Shown in pieces: positions 1 through 14,300 of a DNA stretch of 64,000 nucleotides. The stretch spans positions 372,001 through 436,000 of the forward strand of contig JAALGY010000044.1 of the NCBI GenBank assembly GCA_032358165.1. Direction: 5' to 3'. The stretch is from Diplosphaera chodatii. Taxonomy: Eukaryota > Chlorophyta > Trebouxiophyceae > Prasiolales > Stichococcaceae. Positions within the stretch are counted from its first letter, which is position 1, and each line of letters opens with the position of its first letter. Under the pieces are notes generated by a model, which worked only from the letters and a program-made list of their open reading frames with translations, was not told the DNA's origin and made no database searches. The position numbers and the translations under genes were made by a program.

Positions 1-1499
1 AGCCCATCTCCACCATCTGCGTTGGTGGGGAAGGCTGACCAGTGAGGCACCCGGATGCTGCCAGCTGCGTCACACTCGCTCGTGCTTGGTGCCCTCATGC
101 CCTCACCAAGCCTCGGGTGAGTCTACACTTATTTGCGTGAATGCTGTGTGAGACATGCAGGTCAGTCAGCAGCCGTCCTCCTCAGACTCTGAGCCCGCGC
201 TTGGCACTATATGTGCGGTGTGCAAGGGTTTGCAGAGTAGGAGGAGTCAGGCGGGGTGCAGTCTGCTGATAGTGGCAGTGACTCGCAGACCTGCGAGAGG
301 GCAAGTGGCAGCGCACTGGGCCGCACCTGGTCGACCTGCGCGGTGAGCGCGGCGCCGGTGGACAGGCTGGAGGCGGCGGTTGTGAACGGGTCGCCCTGGC
401 CCGCTGCAGGGGCGGCGGCGGCCGCCGCGGGCTCGCCCGCCGCCGGCGCCGGCGTCGCGGCGGCAGCGGGCGTCGCCTCCGCAGGAGCGCTGCGCAGGTG
501 GCAAGGCGACATGACATCCTGTCGAGGTGTCAGCTGCCCTGTCGAGGTGCCAGCTGCTCGAGCCTGGGCTGAGTGCAAAGGTGCTGCAGGGTGCATTGCA
601 TGCTCATGGCCCTGGCGTCCAAGCTTTCATCTGTTCACGGCCACGCACCTGGCGGCCGCTGCAGCAGGCGCGGAGGATGGTGCACTTGTGGCAGGTGCGG
701 CTGCAGGTGCCTGCGATGCACCACGCACGCGTCATGACTAGAAGCCCCCCACGAAGAGTGATATCGAAATGCGTTAGACTGGTCATAGCTTGGTGCGAAG
801 AGCATGTGTCCAGTCACAGCGGATTCCACCTCGGAGGCCTGGGGCGCAGGCGCTGCAGGTGCGGGCGCCGGCGCGGCTGCGGGCTTTGCAGGCGTCTTTG
901 GCTGCATTCACACGCCATTTGGATGACCATGATGTGATAACAACGTCCTTTGCTTGGCAGGGCACAGCTGCTGCTGCGAAGCACCACAGCGCCATCCCGC
1001 ACCTTGGTCACCATGACGACCATGAAGCCGTTCTCCGACACCTTGTTGTCCTCCAGCGTCGTGTCATCCTTCAGAACCTGCCACAACCCGGGAGCTTATC
1101 AGAAGCCTCTCTGTGGCTTGCAGTTCGCTGGCATCACAAACATGTGCGGCAACATATATGCATGCCGGATGCGGTGGGGGCCGCTCACCTTGCCCTGGAA
1201 GATGATCACTTGGCCGTTGGCAGGATACCCGCTGCCCTGCGACTTCTCAATCTCCGCCTTGACATCCGAGACCTGGTGCAACACAAACCATGTCAAGTGC
1301 TGACAGCAGTACACATGAAGCAGCACACGTCTGCTTGCATACTTGACGTGCCGAGGCATTCGGCACCCTCATGATTGTATCTCCAAACCAAAGGTGCCAG
1401 CGTTGATGCTCCTGAATAACAACTGAGCACCTTGGTGGACGCATCAAGGTCCAGTTGGAAGTTGCCACCCTGCACGGTCTTGCACGTGACCTTCACCAT
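1..1499 (-). CDS. RAD23: RAD23 ubiquitin receptor, 3' end off the window
   Basis: RAD23 proteins carry ubiquitinated substrates to the proteasome and partner XPC/Rad4 in nucleotide excision repair. The start is the ATG at 1499 (MVKVTCKTVQGGNF), the first strand of a ubiquitin-like domain. Exons 1431-1499, 1189-1272 and 1003-1077 join in frame and complete that domain (SDVKAEIEKSQG, GQVIIFQGK, VLKDDTTLEDNKVSENGFMV). Exon 818-901 and one ending at 327 encode the usual Ala/Pro linker (KPAAAPAPAPAAPAPQ). The segment AASSLSTGAALTAQVDQ ends at 327, and a following exon at 1-16 begins MVEMG. Together these match the start of the first UBA domain. The rest of UBA1, the XPC-binding domain and UBA2 lie beyond position 1. 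The 5' border of the linker exon near 480-510 is not settled. It is head to head with adenosine kinase, 264 bp apart. Confidence 0.9.
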
Positions 1500-1763
1500 G
1501 CTGCGCACGAGGAAGTAGCTTCTACCTATCAACCAGACCGGCTCCCACCAGACGAAGTGACGTCTGCGTGCACTGGGCACTTGCAAGGGGACGCCCTGCA
1601 ACTTCTTGGCACCTTGCTTCCCTCAGGGGTTTCAGTCCAGGGCGGCATGCAGCACTATTGTCGACTTGTCGAGTTGCACGCTGCGCTGAAAGGTGATCAA
1701 CGCCTCCTCGACACAAGCATTGCAAAAGTGATAGTAAAGCCGCTGACTGAGCACATCACAGAC

Positions 1764-3879
<2,116 letters not shown>

Positions 3880-4036
3880 TCCCGGGGCTGGAGTTGCAGC
3901 ATAATGGTCTTGGCAGGTCAGCAGGGGCCAGGACTGCTCTGTTCAGAACTACCATTGTTTGAGACATCGTTTGAAGCATCCCAAAAGCCTGATCGGGCTG
4001 AGTTACTGTACATGCGCACACAGCGAACCAACGCAC

Positions 4037-5544
4037 TCACAGAACTGGAACATTTGCACTGGCTTTCTGGCGCTTTGCTGTTCTGTGCTTTCCATTCAAG
4101 CTGCCGGTTGAATCTGTTGCTGCCGTCTGCCTGCCTTGCTTGAGAGCAGCACGCTGTCGCTTGCCCAGCTTGCCCTGCTTCTGCTTCTGCCCCTCGCAGA
4201 CTGACGCACCCTTCGCTTGCAGCCGCTGCTGCCGTCGCCGCCGCTTGGCTGCGCCGCTGCCTTTGCTCAGCGTCCGTGGCTGTGGGGCAGATGACCCGTC
4301 GCCACGCTGCTTGCTCTGCTGCAGCCGCTGTATGCGCTCCTGGTGTGTCTCCACATTCTGCAGGCGCCCAAAGGCACTCGGTCGCTGACTGCAATCACCC
4401 ACAAACAGCTGCCCAGCTCAGGAATGCCTGTTACGATACGAGCTATATGTGTTTCACATATTGGCACAAAGCTCACCTCGTCGTTGGCCAGCTGATCTGC
4501 AAAGCAGATGGGTCCTGTTGGCTCCTCACCTGAGCCTGCAGAGCGGCGCATGATCCATGAGGCTCGTCAAGACGACTACTCTGCCTTTCACCATTTGCCT
4601 AGCACCAGGTGTACACAGCACCACCGCCTTTGATGGGGCCCGTGAATGCCAGCCGAGCAGTCTCCAGCATGTGCACCTTTGACCTTGCGCATGTGCCGCT
4701 TCGAAGCAATGTGCTGCTGTAACGCCAGTGCGTTGAGTAGCAACTTGCCGTCACATGCACGGCACTTGAGCGCCCGGCCTGTCGGCTTATGGTCTGCATC
4801 TGCATCCTCCGTCTCCAGCCAGCTCCTGTCACGTGCAGCAAGCAGTTTGCTGATGTGGTCACATTTGCGGCGTGTGCTTTGTCAGGGCGTGAGGCACGCC
4901 AAAGGCACATCTTGCAGGTGATGGCACGGCCAACTGGTGCTGGAGCCTCACTGTTTCAGCTCTTCCAAGTCCTCGTCCTCGCTCCCGCTGTCAAAGTCCT
5001 CCTCTGATAGGTCTTCTAGCCGCCGGCGCCCAACGGGCTCACTGACTGCAGCAGGAGTGCCAGTCCCATATCGAATTGGGCTGGGAGCACGCCACCAGAG
5101 AGTGACCCATTACCCGCTGACTGCCATGACATGCTTTTCCACATGTGATGCACTCACCTTCTGACTCGTAGCCGCCCGAGCTGCCTTCCCCTGGGTCGCT
5201 GTCGTCATCGCTGCTGTTGCCCCCGCTCGGTTCTGCGGGAGCTGCTGCTGCACTCCCTGGCGCTGTCGGCTCCTGGGTGTCTGCATCGCTGTCACTGCTG
5301 GCGCCAGTGTCTGCCACATCGTCGCCTGAACATACAAAACCTCAGATACGATCTTTGAAACACTAGATCATGCTTCTGGCGGCGGTGCATTGGCGGTGCG
5401 TGCACTTGTGCCGTCAACCCAGCGGTGGCTCCATTAGCACCGCATCAGGCTACCTCCATGCTGCGAACCGCTGTCGTCGTCACTGCTGTCGCTGGCACCG
5501 CCGTCCTCGCCGTGCACATGCAGCCAGTCCCGCCGCTTGTACAT
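4037..5544 (-). CDS. Acidic C2H2 zinc-finger protein of unknown function
   Basis: At least six exons. The first starts at the ATG at 5544 (MYKRRDWLHVHGEDGG) and splices at a GTAGCC donor into a Ser/Asp/Glu-rich stretch (DDVADTGASSDSD, NSSDDDSDPGEGSSG). A second acidic exon carries EDLSEEDFDSGSEDEDLEEL. The next holds a single C2H2 finger, LKCRACDGKLLLNALALQQH followed by IASKRHMRK (C-x2-C-x12-H-x5-H). A short exon GEEPTGPICFADQLANDE precedes the last one, which starts NVETHQERIQRLQQ and ends in a basic Lys/Arg/Gln-rich tail with KLGKRQRAALKQ. The acidic body, one finger and a basic tail suggest a nuclear or nucleolar RNA- or ribosome-linked role; that is inference. The acceptor before the finger exon (CAAAG) is weak. 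Head to head with the CwfJ gene, 360 bp apart. Confidence 0.72.
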
Positions 5545-5904
5545 GCTGCCGCCCGATCAACCGTGGCGGCTGCCGTCCCTGTTGCTGCTTTGTTTGCAAC
5601 GGACGAATCCCCACCAGCGCAATGAAGCAGCACAGGCTACAAGCAGACAGTGTGTGCTGCCACACAGCCAGCTGCTGGAGCAAATGCCGAAATGCTGAGC
5701 TGGCTGATGTCAGACTTGCTTCAGGCTGCATGCACTGCTATGCAGCGATGCAGGGTCAGCATCACAACTGTGTTTCCGCAGCACCCACCATTGCTGAAGG
5801 TGAAGAGTAGCATCAGCACTCCACAACGCAGTTTGCTCTCCTTGATCAGCAGCGTCAGCTTTATGCACTGCGCGGCCGCAGCGCCGTCATAGCCCACCAG
5901 TCTG

Positions 5905-8900
5905 ATGTCCACCGTCAAGGTGCTCGTCAGCGGCGATCCGCAGGGCAAGCTCGGCGCGCTGTTCAAGCGAGTGGCAGCAGTCAACAAATCGAACGGCCCG
6001 TTTGACTACCTGTTCTGCGTCGGGTCCTTCTTTCCGCCATCAGGTGCCGCATGACTGCTACATTGAACAGGTTCCGCACCAGGCAGCCTGAGAGCATGCA
6101 TCCCTCGAGCTCACATGCACCAAGGCAGCAGTGCTCAGCGCTCTGGATGCTGCTGCAATGCCATACAAGCCCAGCACATGCCGATGCGTCCGTGCGACCC
6201 TGCCCAATGCAGGGCCTGAGGGCGACGCGGAGGATCCGGACCAGGAGCTGCTGGAGTACGTGACCCGGAACCGCGATGTGCCCATTCCGACGTACTTCAT
6301 AGGCGGCTTCGGCCGCGGCAGGTGAGCGGCACGGCGCCCAGCGCAGCAGGCGTTTTGGTGCTGGAGAATCTGTGCAGTCCCAGGCATAAGCGCGGCTGGC
6401 GCTGACTGTGCTGCGGCGCCTCAGTTCCTGCAAGCACAGCTGCTGCTGCCGTCTGCAGCGATGCGGCGTTGGCGGCGCTGGCGGGGACGGCGGACTCGAA
6501 GCTGCACTACCTGGGCGCGGCAGGCGTCGCCAGGCTGCGGGGGCTGAATGTGGCCTTTCTCGACGGCCTTGCGCCTCCAGCCAATGGCGCCGTGCCCGCA
6601 CAAAGTCAGCACAGCTGCCGCTACCACTCGCAGGTGGGACATCCTTGCGTGTGGACCATCATCAGTAGCAAGTCGAGCAGTACAGGGCAAACCACCAGCT
6701 GGTGACTGGTAGAGTGAAACCCGCGCTGAGGTGCACGCGGCGCAACCAGCGTGCACAAGCACCACAGAGGAAACCATACCAGGTAGCACACATGTTGCTG
6801 ACGTGCCGCCTGCATAGGCTGCACCACAATGTCTCCAAGCCTGCTCACCGTTGTGCAGGCGGACGTGACCCGAGTCACGACAGAGGTGGAGCAGTCGGAG
6901 GGGGACGTCGACCTGCTGCTCACCTGCGAGTGGCCTGCTGAGGTGACCGGCAGCCTGCCAGCGGCGTCCGTGCCTGCTGGACTCGACACGAGCGGCAGCG
7001 ATGTCGTGGCGAGGCTCGCGGTCAGCGTGCGGCCCAGGTGGGGATGGCAGGCCAATGCCTGTACACGCTCCAGCAGGACGGTCTGCTGTGCAACCTGTGA
7101 GCCTCCTGCTGAGCTGGCCCAACGGCAAGCGAGTCTGTGTAAGGGCACACCTGCCCCATGTGCGCGGATGACCCTTCCGCGATCAGGAGGAGGGAAGAGG
7201 CCATGCACATGTCTGCGCCGCTGCTGCAGGTACCACTTCAGCGGCGGCAAGGGCGTCTTCTGGGCGCGGCCGCCGTACATGAACAAGGACCTGGGCGCGG
7301 GGGCGCACGCCACCCGCTTCGTCGGCCTGGCAGCAGTGGGTGCGACATCTTGCTGCCGCTCCGCACGTGCAGCCAGCATGCTGAACAGGGCGTCTGGGTG
7401 CTGGCGAGGGCCTGCAGGGACACACACACGTGAAAGGGTGTCCCTTTTGGTCCCTGTTCATGCAACCTGACAGGGATGTTATAGATAGGTTACTCGACAT
7501 GTTTGTGGAGGTTCATTCACCGAATGTCTGAAAAAGAGCTGCTTTGACGTAAACACACGTAGATGCTGCCTGTCAGGCAGCAATGCTCGTGATTGCATCC
7601 ATGACATGGCGACAATATGTGACCACAGGCAACACAGCAAAGCAAAAGTCGCTGCACGCGCTGGGGCTCGTCCCCGCAGCGGCCATGCTGGACAGGACAC
7701 CGCTCACAGCGCAGCCGCCGGACGCTTCGCCGTCGCCATATGATGCGGCGGCGGACCGCCGGAAGCGGTCAGCATCACAGACACACGACCAGCAGCAAGG
7801 TGCGCGGTCTCGTGCAAATGGTGGCAGCCCTGACACCTGAACTTGTAAAACTGCAGTTGGCTCGAGCTCGTTTGACGAGCATCAGCGTCCGTGCGGGCTG
7901 AGCTCCTCTGGGAGTGCAGAGTCAACAGTCGCAGGCCAGTGGAACCTGGCGCAGCGATACCAGCTGGTCTGGTCGGCCAGATCAAACATATGAACCGAGG
8001 TGCAATCGACATGCGCAGGGGTGCAGGACTGGCGGTGGCAGGACCGCAAGAAGTCGCGGCAGCACGCGCCGCCCAGCCTGGGCCGCCCCGGCGTCGTCAA
8101 AGGTAGCCGCGTTGCGGAAGCACAGTGTGCTCTACCGCACTCTCCTGCTGTATGCTCCACAGCTTGCATGCGAGTCATCATCCTTCCCCAGCACGTGGTG
8201 CGCAAAGACGGGTGTGGGCGCTTTGCGCACGTCCTGCACTGTGACCGGGGTGCTGCAGGACTGCACGCTCAGCAGCTGTACATGCCGCCTGCCATGCTGC
8301 GGAGATGTGCTGCAACGAGCCAGCCTCCGCGAACATCACATTGAGCGGCTTGGGTGGTGCTGTGCAGACGACGCGGCCAGCATCTACGTGCGCAACCTGC
8401 CGTTCCACGCAACGGAGGCGGACCTGGAGGCCTTCTTCTGCCAGGCGGGCCCCGTTGCCGACATCAGAAGGGGCGCCAACGCTGAGGGTGAGTGACCCCT
8501 GCTTGTCGAAAGATGACTGACACACGTGAGTGTGGGCATGTGTCAGGAAAGGCAATGGCAGGTGCTAGGGGTCGACTGATGATGCGCGCACAACATTGGG
8601 CTGTGACCTGACATATCCCACCTTATGGACATGCACTGCCGTCCTGATGGCCGGCACACTCTGGCGCAGGCAAGCTCAACGGCTTCGGGCACATACAGTT
8701 TGCCGACGGCGAGGCGGTGCAGCGGGCGCTGGCGCTGCACGGCTCGGACCTCATGGGCCGCGAGATCTTCGTGGACGCCGCCTCCAACCGGCCCGGGCCC
8801 GCGCCGCTGCCGGCGGGCCGCCCCGTCGAGGGCTGCTGGTTCTGCCTCAGCAACCCCAACGCCGACGTGGAGCTCGTCGCCAGCGTGGGTGAGTCACCCC

Positions 8901-10224
8901 GCCCTCTCTTGACCACCCCTGTGGTGACGGGGCCCTGCTGCAAGTCCGCGGCACGCTCTGAGCGGACAAGCTTGCAGTCTTCAGCGGGGACATGAAGAGA
9001 ATTCTGAGTGTGCTGCCCAGGTGGTGAGTTGTTGCAGCCTGTTTCCCAGTGAGGGTGTCCATTGATGAGCATTGATTGCGCAGGCGAGGAGTCGTATGTG
9101 GCGCTGGACAAGGGCGCCATCGACGACGGCCATGTGCTGGTGCTGCCCATCGAGCACTTCCCCAACAGCCTGGGCGTGCCCGCCAGCACCTACGCCGAGA
9201 TGGACCGCTACCTGTCCGCGCTCCAGTCCTGCTACGCAGCGCAGGCAAGCGCGGTGTCTGGATCGCCTCTTGGAAACGTCGTGTCAACAGTCCACCCTGT
9301 TTCCGTCGCCTGCAGACGTGATCATGGCTGTGCACTGGCACAGCAGTGCGCAGCGCAGCGGTTCTCAGCCAGCAAGCGGCAGTATGCGAAACGTGTGCTG
9401 CTGCTCCCGCCGCAGGGCAAGGAGGCGGTGGCGTTTGAGCGCTTCATGGCATTCCGCAAGTCTGGCGGCAACCACTGCCACCTCAACGTGGTGCCCGTGC
9501 CAGCGTCTGCCGCTGCGACAGCGCGCGCCACCTTTGACAAGGCAGCCGCGGCGATTGGCGCCAAGTTCACAGAGCTGCCGAGCAGCTCTGGCGAGGTGGG
9601 CTGCTGATGCATGCACTATGTGGCACTGTGTGGACTACAGTTTTTACTTGCATGCTTGCATGTTGACTCATATATCATGGTTGCAATATCTGAAAGGGTC
9701 GCCATGGTTCAATGGCCCTGGGTTCATGCTGTCAAGCGGCGCTCTGTGCCAGCAGTGTGGGCTGAACCGTGAGATGAGGAGCAGTTGATATCTGTGTGCG
9801 ATGTCACAGGCTTTGCGGAGGGCGCTGCAGGATGCAGTCGGCGAGTCCGAGTTTCTGCGGGTCGTGCTGCCTGGCGGCGCGCACCTGGTGCACGCCATCC
9901 CGCGGGGCGAGCGCTTCCCCATCAACTTCGGGCGGGACATCGCAGCAGCCATTGCGGGCACGCCAGAGAGGTGGCTTGCATATGTATGACTCGCAATGCG
10001 TGATGGTCACAGCAGACACTTCAACCTTGCTCGCAACACCCCCTGGAATAGCGCAATGTACTCAGACGATCAAGAATGCCTGTTCAGTTGCACAAGACAG
10101 CATCTGATGTTTGCTTGGGTGCTGCAGGGCGGACTGGAAGAAGTGTGCGGTGTCTCCAGAGGAGGAGACCACCCGCACCGAGCGCTTCAAGGCCGCGTTC
10201 AAGGCGCATGACATCATGCAATGA
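5905..10224 (+). CDS. CWF19L1: CWF19L1/CwfJ-like protein with an internal RRM
   Basis: Members of this family (yeast Drn1, human CWF19L1) act with the lariat debranching enzyme and late spliceosomes. The start at 5905 gives MSTVKVLVSGDPQGKLGALF, the N-terminal metallophosphatase-like CwfJ region. It continues through FIGGFGRGR, KLHYLGAAGVARLRGLNVAF and YHFSGGKGVFWARPPYMN. A linker ending PSPYDAAADRRKRSASQ is followed by a full RRM with RNP2 (IYVRNLPFHATEADLEAFF) and RNP1-like NGFGHIQF. The HIT-like CwfJ domains follow: CWFCLSNPNADVELVASVG, YVALDKGAIDDGHVLVLPIE, HCHLNVVPVP and FPINFGRDIAAAI. The final exon ends KAAFKAHDIMQ with TGA at 10222-10224. The splice ER-ADWKKC uses AG|GTGGCT and CAG|GGCGGA. 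Land-plant relatives carry a CCCH finger between the two halves; here an RRM holds that place. Confidence 0.9.
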
Positions 10225-10395
10225 TGCAGATGCGCAGCAGTCGCTCGCCGGCCTAGTGAGCTGAGCATCGTGTCAGCACATGCCCTGCCAAACCAGACCA
10301 ACATGTTGTCCTGCCCTTCATGGCCTGGGCTGTTGCACACCCTGGCTAGGCAGGTGACGGTTACAAGGCCCAGTGCACTGCTGGAGGCTGCCAAG

Positions 10396-11029
10396 TCACA
10401 TGGTGGTGTCCTTCCCCATCACGTAGCCAGCATGGCCCAGAGCCCCCAGCACTGCCCCGCCAAACACGATGTCGCGTGTGCGCGGTGCCACGCGGCCTGC
10501 CAGCCCGAGGCGCACTGCACACGACAACCCTAAAAGCTCAAGGCGCTGATCCCTCCCGCAGCTGACACGCTCACTGCCCAGTACTTGAGGACATTACAGC
10601 CTTGGAGAATACATGATGCACGTTTGTGGTGCATGTGTTCTCCAGGGATGTGACTCCCTTCAAGGATAGCTGCTGGCATGCGTGCGACTCTTGCATATAC
10701 TGCCACGGGCAGCATGTACTCTGCAGCATGGCTCACGCACATAGTGACAGTGCAGGAATGTACACCAGCGGCACCAGCTTGTTGTAGTCGAATTCCCTAG
10801 GCTTCCTGCGCAGCAGCAAATCAGCGATCACGCCATGTTATCGATTCCTGAGCTCACAGCTGAAATTTTGCCGCTGCACACAACCAAAAATATTGTGTGG
10901 CCAAGATGTGCGGCCACATCGGTTTGCGGAAAGCATCAACCTGGGCAGAATGTATCACCTCTCTTTGTTCAGCCGGCGCAATTTGTCCTCCTCCGATTCT
11001 CCAGGTGCATCAAGCTGCGCCTGCGACAT
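10396..11029 (-). CDS. Small 84-residue membrane-type protein in three exons
   Basis: Not visible as a single open frame. The ATG at 11029 starts MSQAQLDAPGESEEDKLRRL; exon 1 (10959-11029) ends NKE plus AG and splices at GTGATA. Exon 2 (10741-10805) follows a CAG acceptor and reads KPREFDYNKLVPLVYIPALS. Exon 3 (10396-10514) follows GTGTGCAG and reads RLGLAGRVAPRTRDIVFGG then AVLGALGHAGYVMGKDTTM and TGA at 10396. The three joins fit phases 2 and 1 exactly. The protein has an acidic soluble N-terminus, a short hydrophobic patch around LVPLVYIPALSLL, and a Gly/Ala-rich stretch that could span a membrane. I do not recognise the family; a small organelle membrane subunit is a guess. It is convergent with the CwfJ gene (171 bp) and divergent from DDX24 (368 bp). 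Confidence 0.72.
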
Positions 11030-11397
11030 TGCCGCACTGCTGGCAATGCAGATCAGAGATGGCACAATTGATGCAGCATCATCTGCAGCAAATCCTCGCA
11101 GGTTCCTAGCTGACTTTGAAACGCGATCAAGTGTATTATCCGTGTGCGTGAAAGGGCTCGATAAGGCATGCACCCGACGGGGCAGCCATGAGCTTTCCTG
11201 CCCTGCAGCGCTGCTCGTCTCGGAGCAGGCCGCCAGGCTTGCAGATGCCTGCCTTCGCATTGCTCCAGCTAAACTAGCTTTGCACATACGATGTTGGTGC
11301 TTGCGTCAGAAGTGGTCGGCTCCCAGAGGCAACTCCTGGCTGGTAGAAGCAGTTCTGTTCTGGACATGCGATCCCTGTGAAAGATTGAGGTGCAGCA
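11030..11397. promoter_or_regulatory. Divergent upstream region, small membrane gene and DDX24
   Basis: This 368-bp gap lies between two start codons facing apart. The frame upstream of the DDX24 ATG stays open back to 10893, but that translation has no recognisable domain and overlaps the first exon of the opposite-strand gene, so it is read as non-coding. No TATA box or other element was identified with confidence. Confidence 0.4.
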
Positions 11398-14300
11398 TGG
11401 GCAAACGCGACCGCGAGGCAGGTGATGCGGGCGAGGCGGGTGGATCAGGCAAAACAAAGGGCAAGAAGCCGCGGAAGCACGCAGCTGGTGCAGACGCGGA
11501 CGGTGCCGCCGCGGGCGCCTCGGGCGATGCATGGCAGCCTGTGGAGGCTGGCGAGGACTTTCACACCGGCCTAGATGAGGATGGGTTCATGGGGTTGGAG
11601 GTGCTTGAGGCACCCAAGATCTTCAGCGCATCCAAGCCCGCACCGCGCCCTGCTGATTCGGGTCGCGGCAGCAGCGCCGCCACCCCCGCAGCAAAGCCGG
11701 GCAAGGCCAGCAAGAAGGCAGGCAAACATGCGAATGTGGCGGCAGAGGCCGCGACTGCACCAGGCAGCGGCAGCCAGCAGAAGAGGGAGAAGAAGCGAAA
11801 AGCAAGTGCAGGTGCAGAGGAGGCGACACCGTCGGACAATGTCGCTGCCGCCCAACCTGTCCCCAGCTCTGATGCAGCAGCAGCAGGAGGAGACGTTGCC
11901 GCGGAGCCAGCAGCGGCAAGCGGCAGCGGAGGCGTTGATGATGACGTGGCGGCGGCTTTGCGGGCAAAGATCGCCGCAAATGCCAAGCGGCGGCAGGAGG
12001 TGCGTCAACCTCCATCAACTTCTCAGGAAGTATGTGGCCAGCGTGTCGCACTGCGTGTGCAAGCCGCGGCACATGCACCTCTTGCACCTGTTGCGGCAGA
12101 CGCATGCAAAGCCCCTCACCCAGATGGTAGCCTGCTGCAGCGGATAGCTCAGTATGCGAAGCTACAGCTTTGCAGCCAGCAAGCGTCAACCCACAGCGGC
12201 GGCTGACGGGTCACTGGCTGCTCTTGAAAGCGGCCCAAGCATGTGTCGCCCCTCACTGCTGTCAGTGTTGCCGCAGAAGCTGGCGGCGCTGAAGGAGTCG
12301 GCCCGGCAGGCGGCGCTGGCGCGCGACGAGTTCGTCATGCCGGAGGGCCTGTCCCGCAAGGAGCAGCGCCAGCTGCTGGCCAAGCACAAGCGGGTGCGCG
12401 CCGCACCGCCTGGCTGCTGTCCGCCGTCGCCCCGGTTTTGCAGCTGCCCTGGTTTGGCAGCTGAAGGGGCGCGGAATCAGCGGGGTGCAGTGCCGATGCT
12501 GGTCACAAGCAGCAGATCGATGCTTGGACCTGGGACACGTGCTGTCGCTCTTCTGCGCTGCTATCGGCAGGCAGTCATGCGTCCTGCACCTGTCCGGCGC
12601 ACCTAGTGGCCTCAAGCCGCTGTGCTGTAACCACCTCAGGAGAAGCACAAGGCGCTGATGAAGCACAAGAAGGCCAAGATCGCGGAGCGGCGGCGCAACT
12701 ACAAGATGAGGAAGGCGGCGCGGGAAGAAGGTGCGCACCTGAGATTGCACACATGCAGCGCTGGCAGGCCTGGTCGTTGATGCTCACAGACGTATCTGCT
12801 GCTTGTTGTCAGCTTGGGCTTGTCCCGCACCCACACTAGTGAGTAAACAATGCACTCTCCTATGTGCGACGCATGCACAGGGGCAGAGGGCGGCAGCGGC
12901 AGCGACAGCGATGCTGATGGGGATGCGCCCGTGGCGCCTTCAAAAGGGCCGAAGAAGGCAGCACCTGTGCCAGCGGCTGCGGTGCCAGAGCCAACGACTG
13001 ACGTCAGCGCCTGGGACGTGTTCGGGCTGCACCCCGGCATCCTGCGTGCCCTCGCAGAGCAGGTGTGCTGCTGGATTGAAGTTCGTTGTATGCAAGCGTG
13101 GTCGTGCAGCACTAAAAGCGCAATTGTTTGTGTCGGCATGTGGCCTGTGCACAGCACTCCTAGGCCCAGCAAACATTGCGATCACAATATTGTAGGCCCT
13201 TGTCACCCAACCCTGCAATAATGCTCGCCAAAGGTGCACCTTATTATTGCAGGGCTTCGCCACACCGACACCGATTCAGGAGGCGTGCCTGATGCCTGCC
13301 ATCCGCGGCCGGCGCGACATCATCGGTGCAGCTCAAACAGTAAGCAGTGGTTCTGCGCCCCAATGACTCATTCTGATCAGGAGACCCCTCGTACATTGGC
13401 AAGCAGCCCCTGCAATGCCGGCTGAGCATTGCCTGCCAAAGTGCCGGTGTCCTTTGGCTTGTATTGCCACCGCTGTGGCCTGATGCCACTGCGGCGCGGC
13501 AAGCATCATCATGAAGTCGATGCGCGCCGCTTTGGGCAAGCGTTCGTCTTGGAGGAGTATGCGCTGCAAATGCGAGTGGCAGGTCGTAGCTGCAGGCTAG
13601 CTGCATTGTCGTTGCCTGCTTCCCGACTGCTCAGGGTCTGAAATGCGTCTGGGCACAGCAGCACACATCGCTGTGTCGTGCGCCGAGGTCCTCTCGGCGC
13701 CCCCTGTAGTGTCTCGGACCCAACAGCGCCCACTGGGAAGGGTTTCATGGTACAGCTGCGGACGGCAACCCCTGCCGCTCACCCCTGCAGCTGTCTCCAA
13801 TGGCCCTGACATGCTCCTCGTTTGTCGACCATGCATGTATGCACTAGGCATGCTGTAGGCATTTGTCAGACGCATCAGAACGTGGTGCCCGTCCCGTGCA
13901 GAGCGCTGACGCTAGAGGTGCCAATCCTTCAGCCGCTGCGCGGCAGCTGCTTTCCGATCGACAGTGACATCTGGCAACGCATCGCAGGGCTCCGGCAAGA
14001 CGCTGGCGTTCGGGCTGCCGATCATCCAGCAGCTGCTGGCGGAGGGGGCGGGGGAGGCGGCGGGCCACGCGCCCCGCACCGGCATGCCGCCCTCCCCGCT
14101 GCGGGGCCTCATCCTGCTGCCGACCCGCGAGCTGGCGCTGCAGGTGGCCGCGCACCCCGTCACCCCCCACAAGCAGACAAGCCCCACAGGCCCTAGGGCC
14201 CCGTGACAGGGCCAGCGTCGGCCAGCAAACACACTGCACGCAGCCCGCAGGTACCATTGGTCGTGGTCCACAACTTGAGCCAAGGGTGGCAGCCACCCGG

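Noticed and set aside
10893..11397. In-frame upstream extension of DDX24 (about 168 codons)
   Set aside because: The extension has no resemblance to Mak5/DDX24 N-termini and overlaps the first exon of the opposite-strand small gene; the MGKRDREAG start fits the family.
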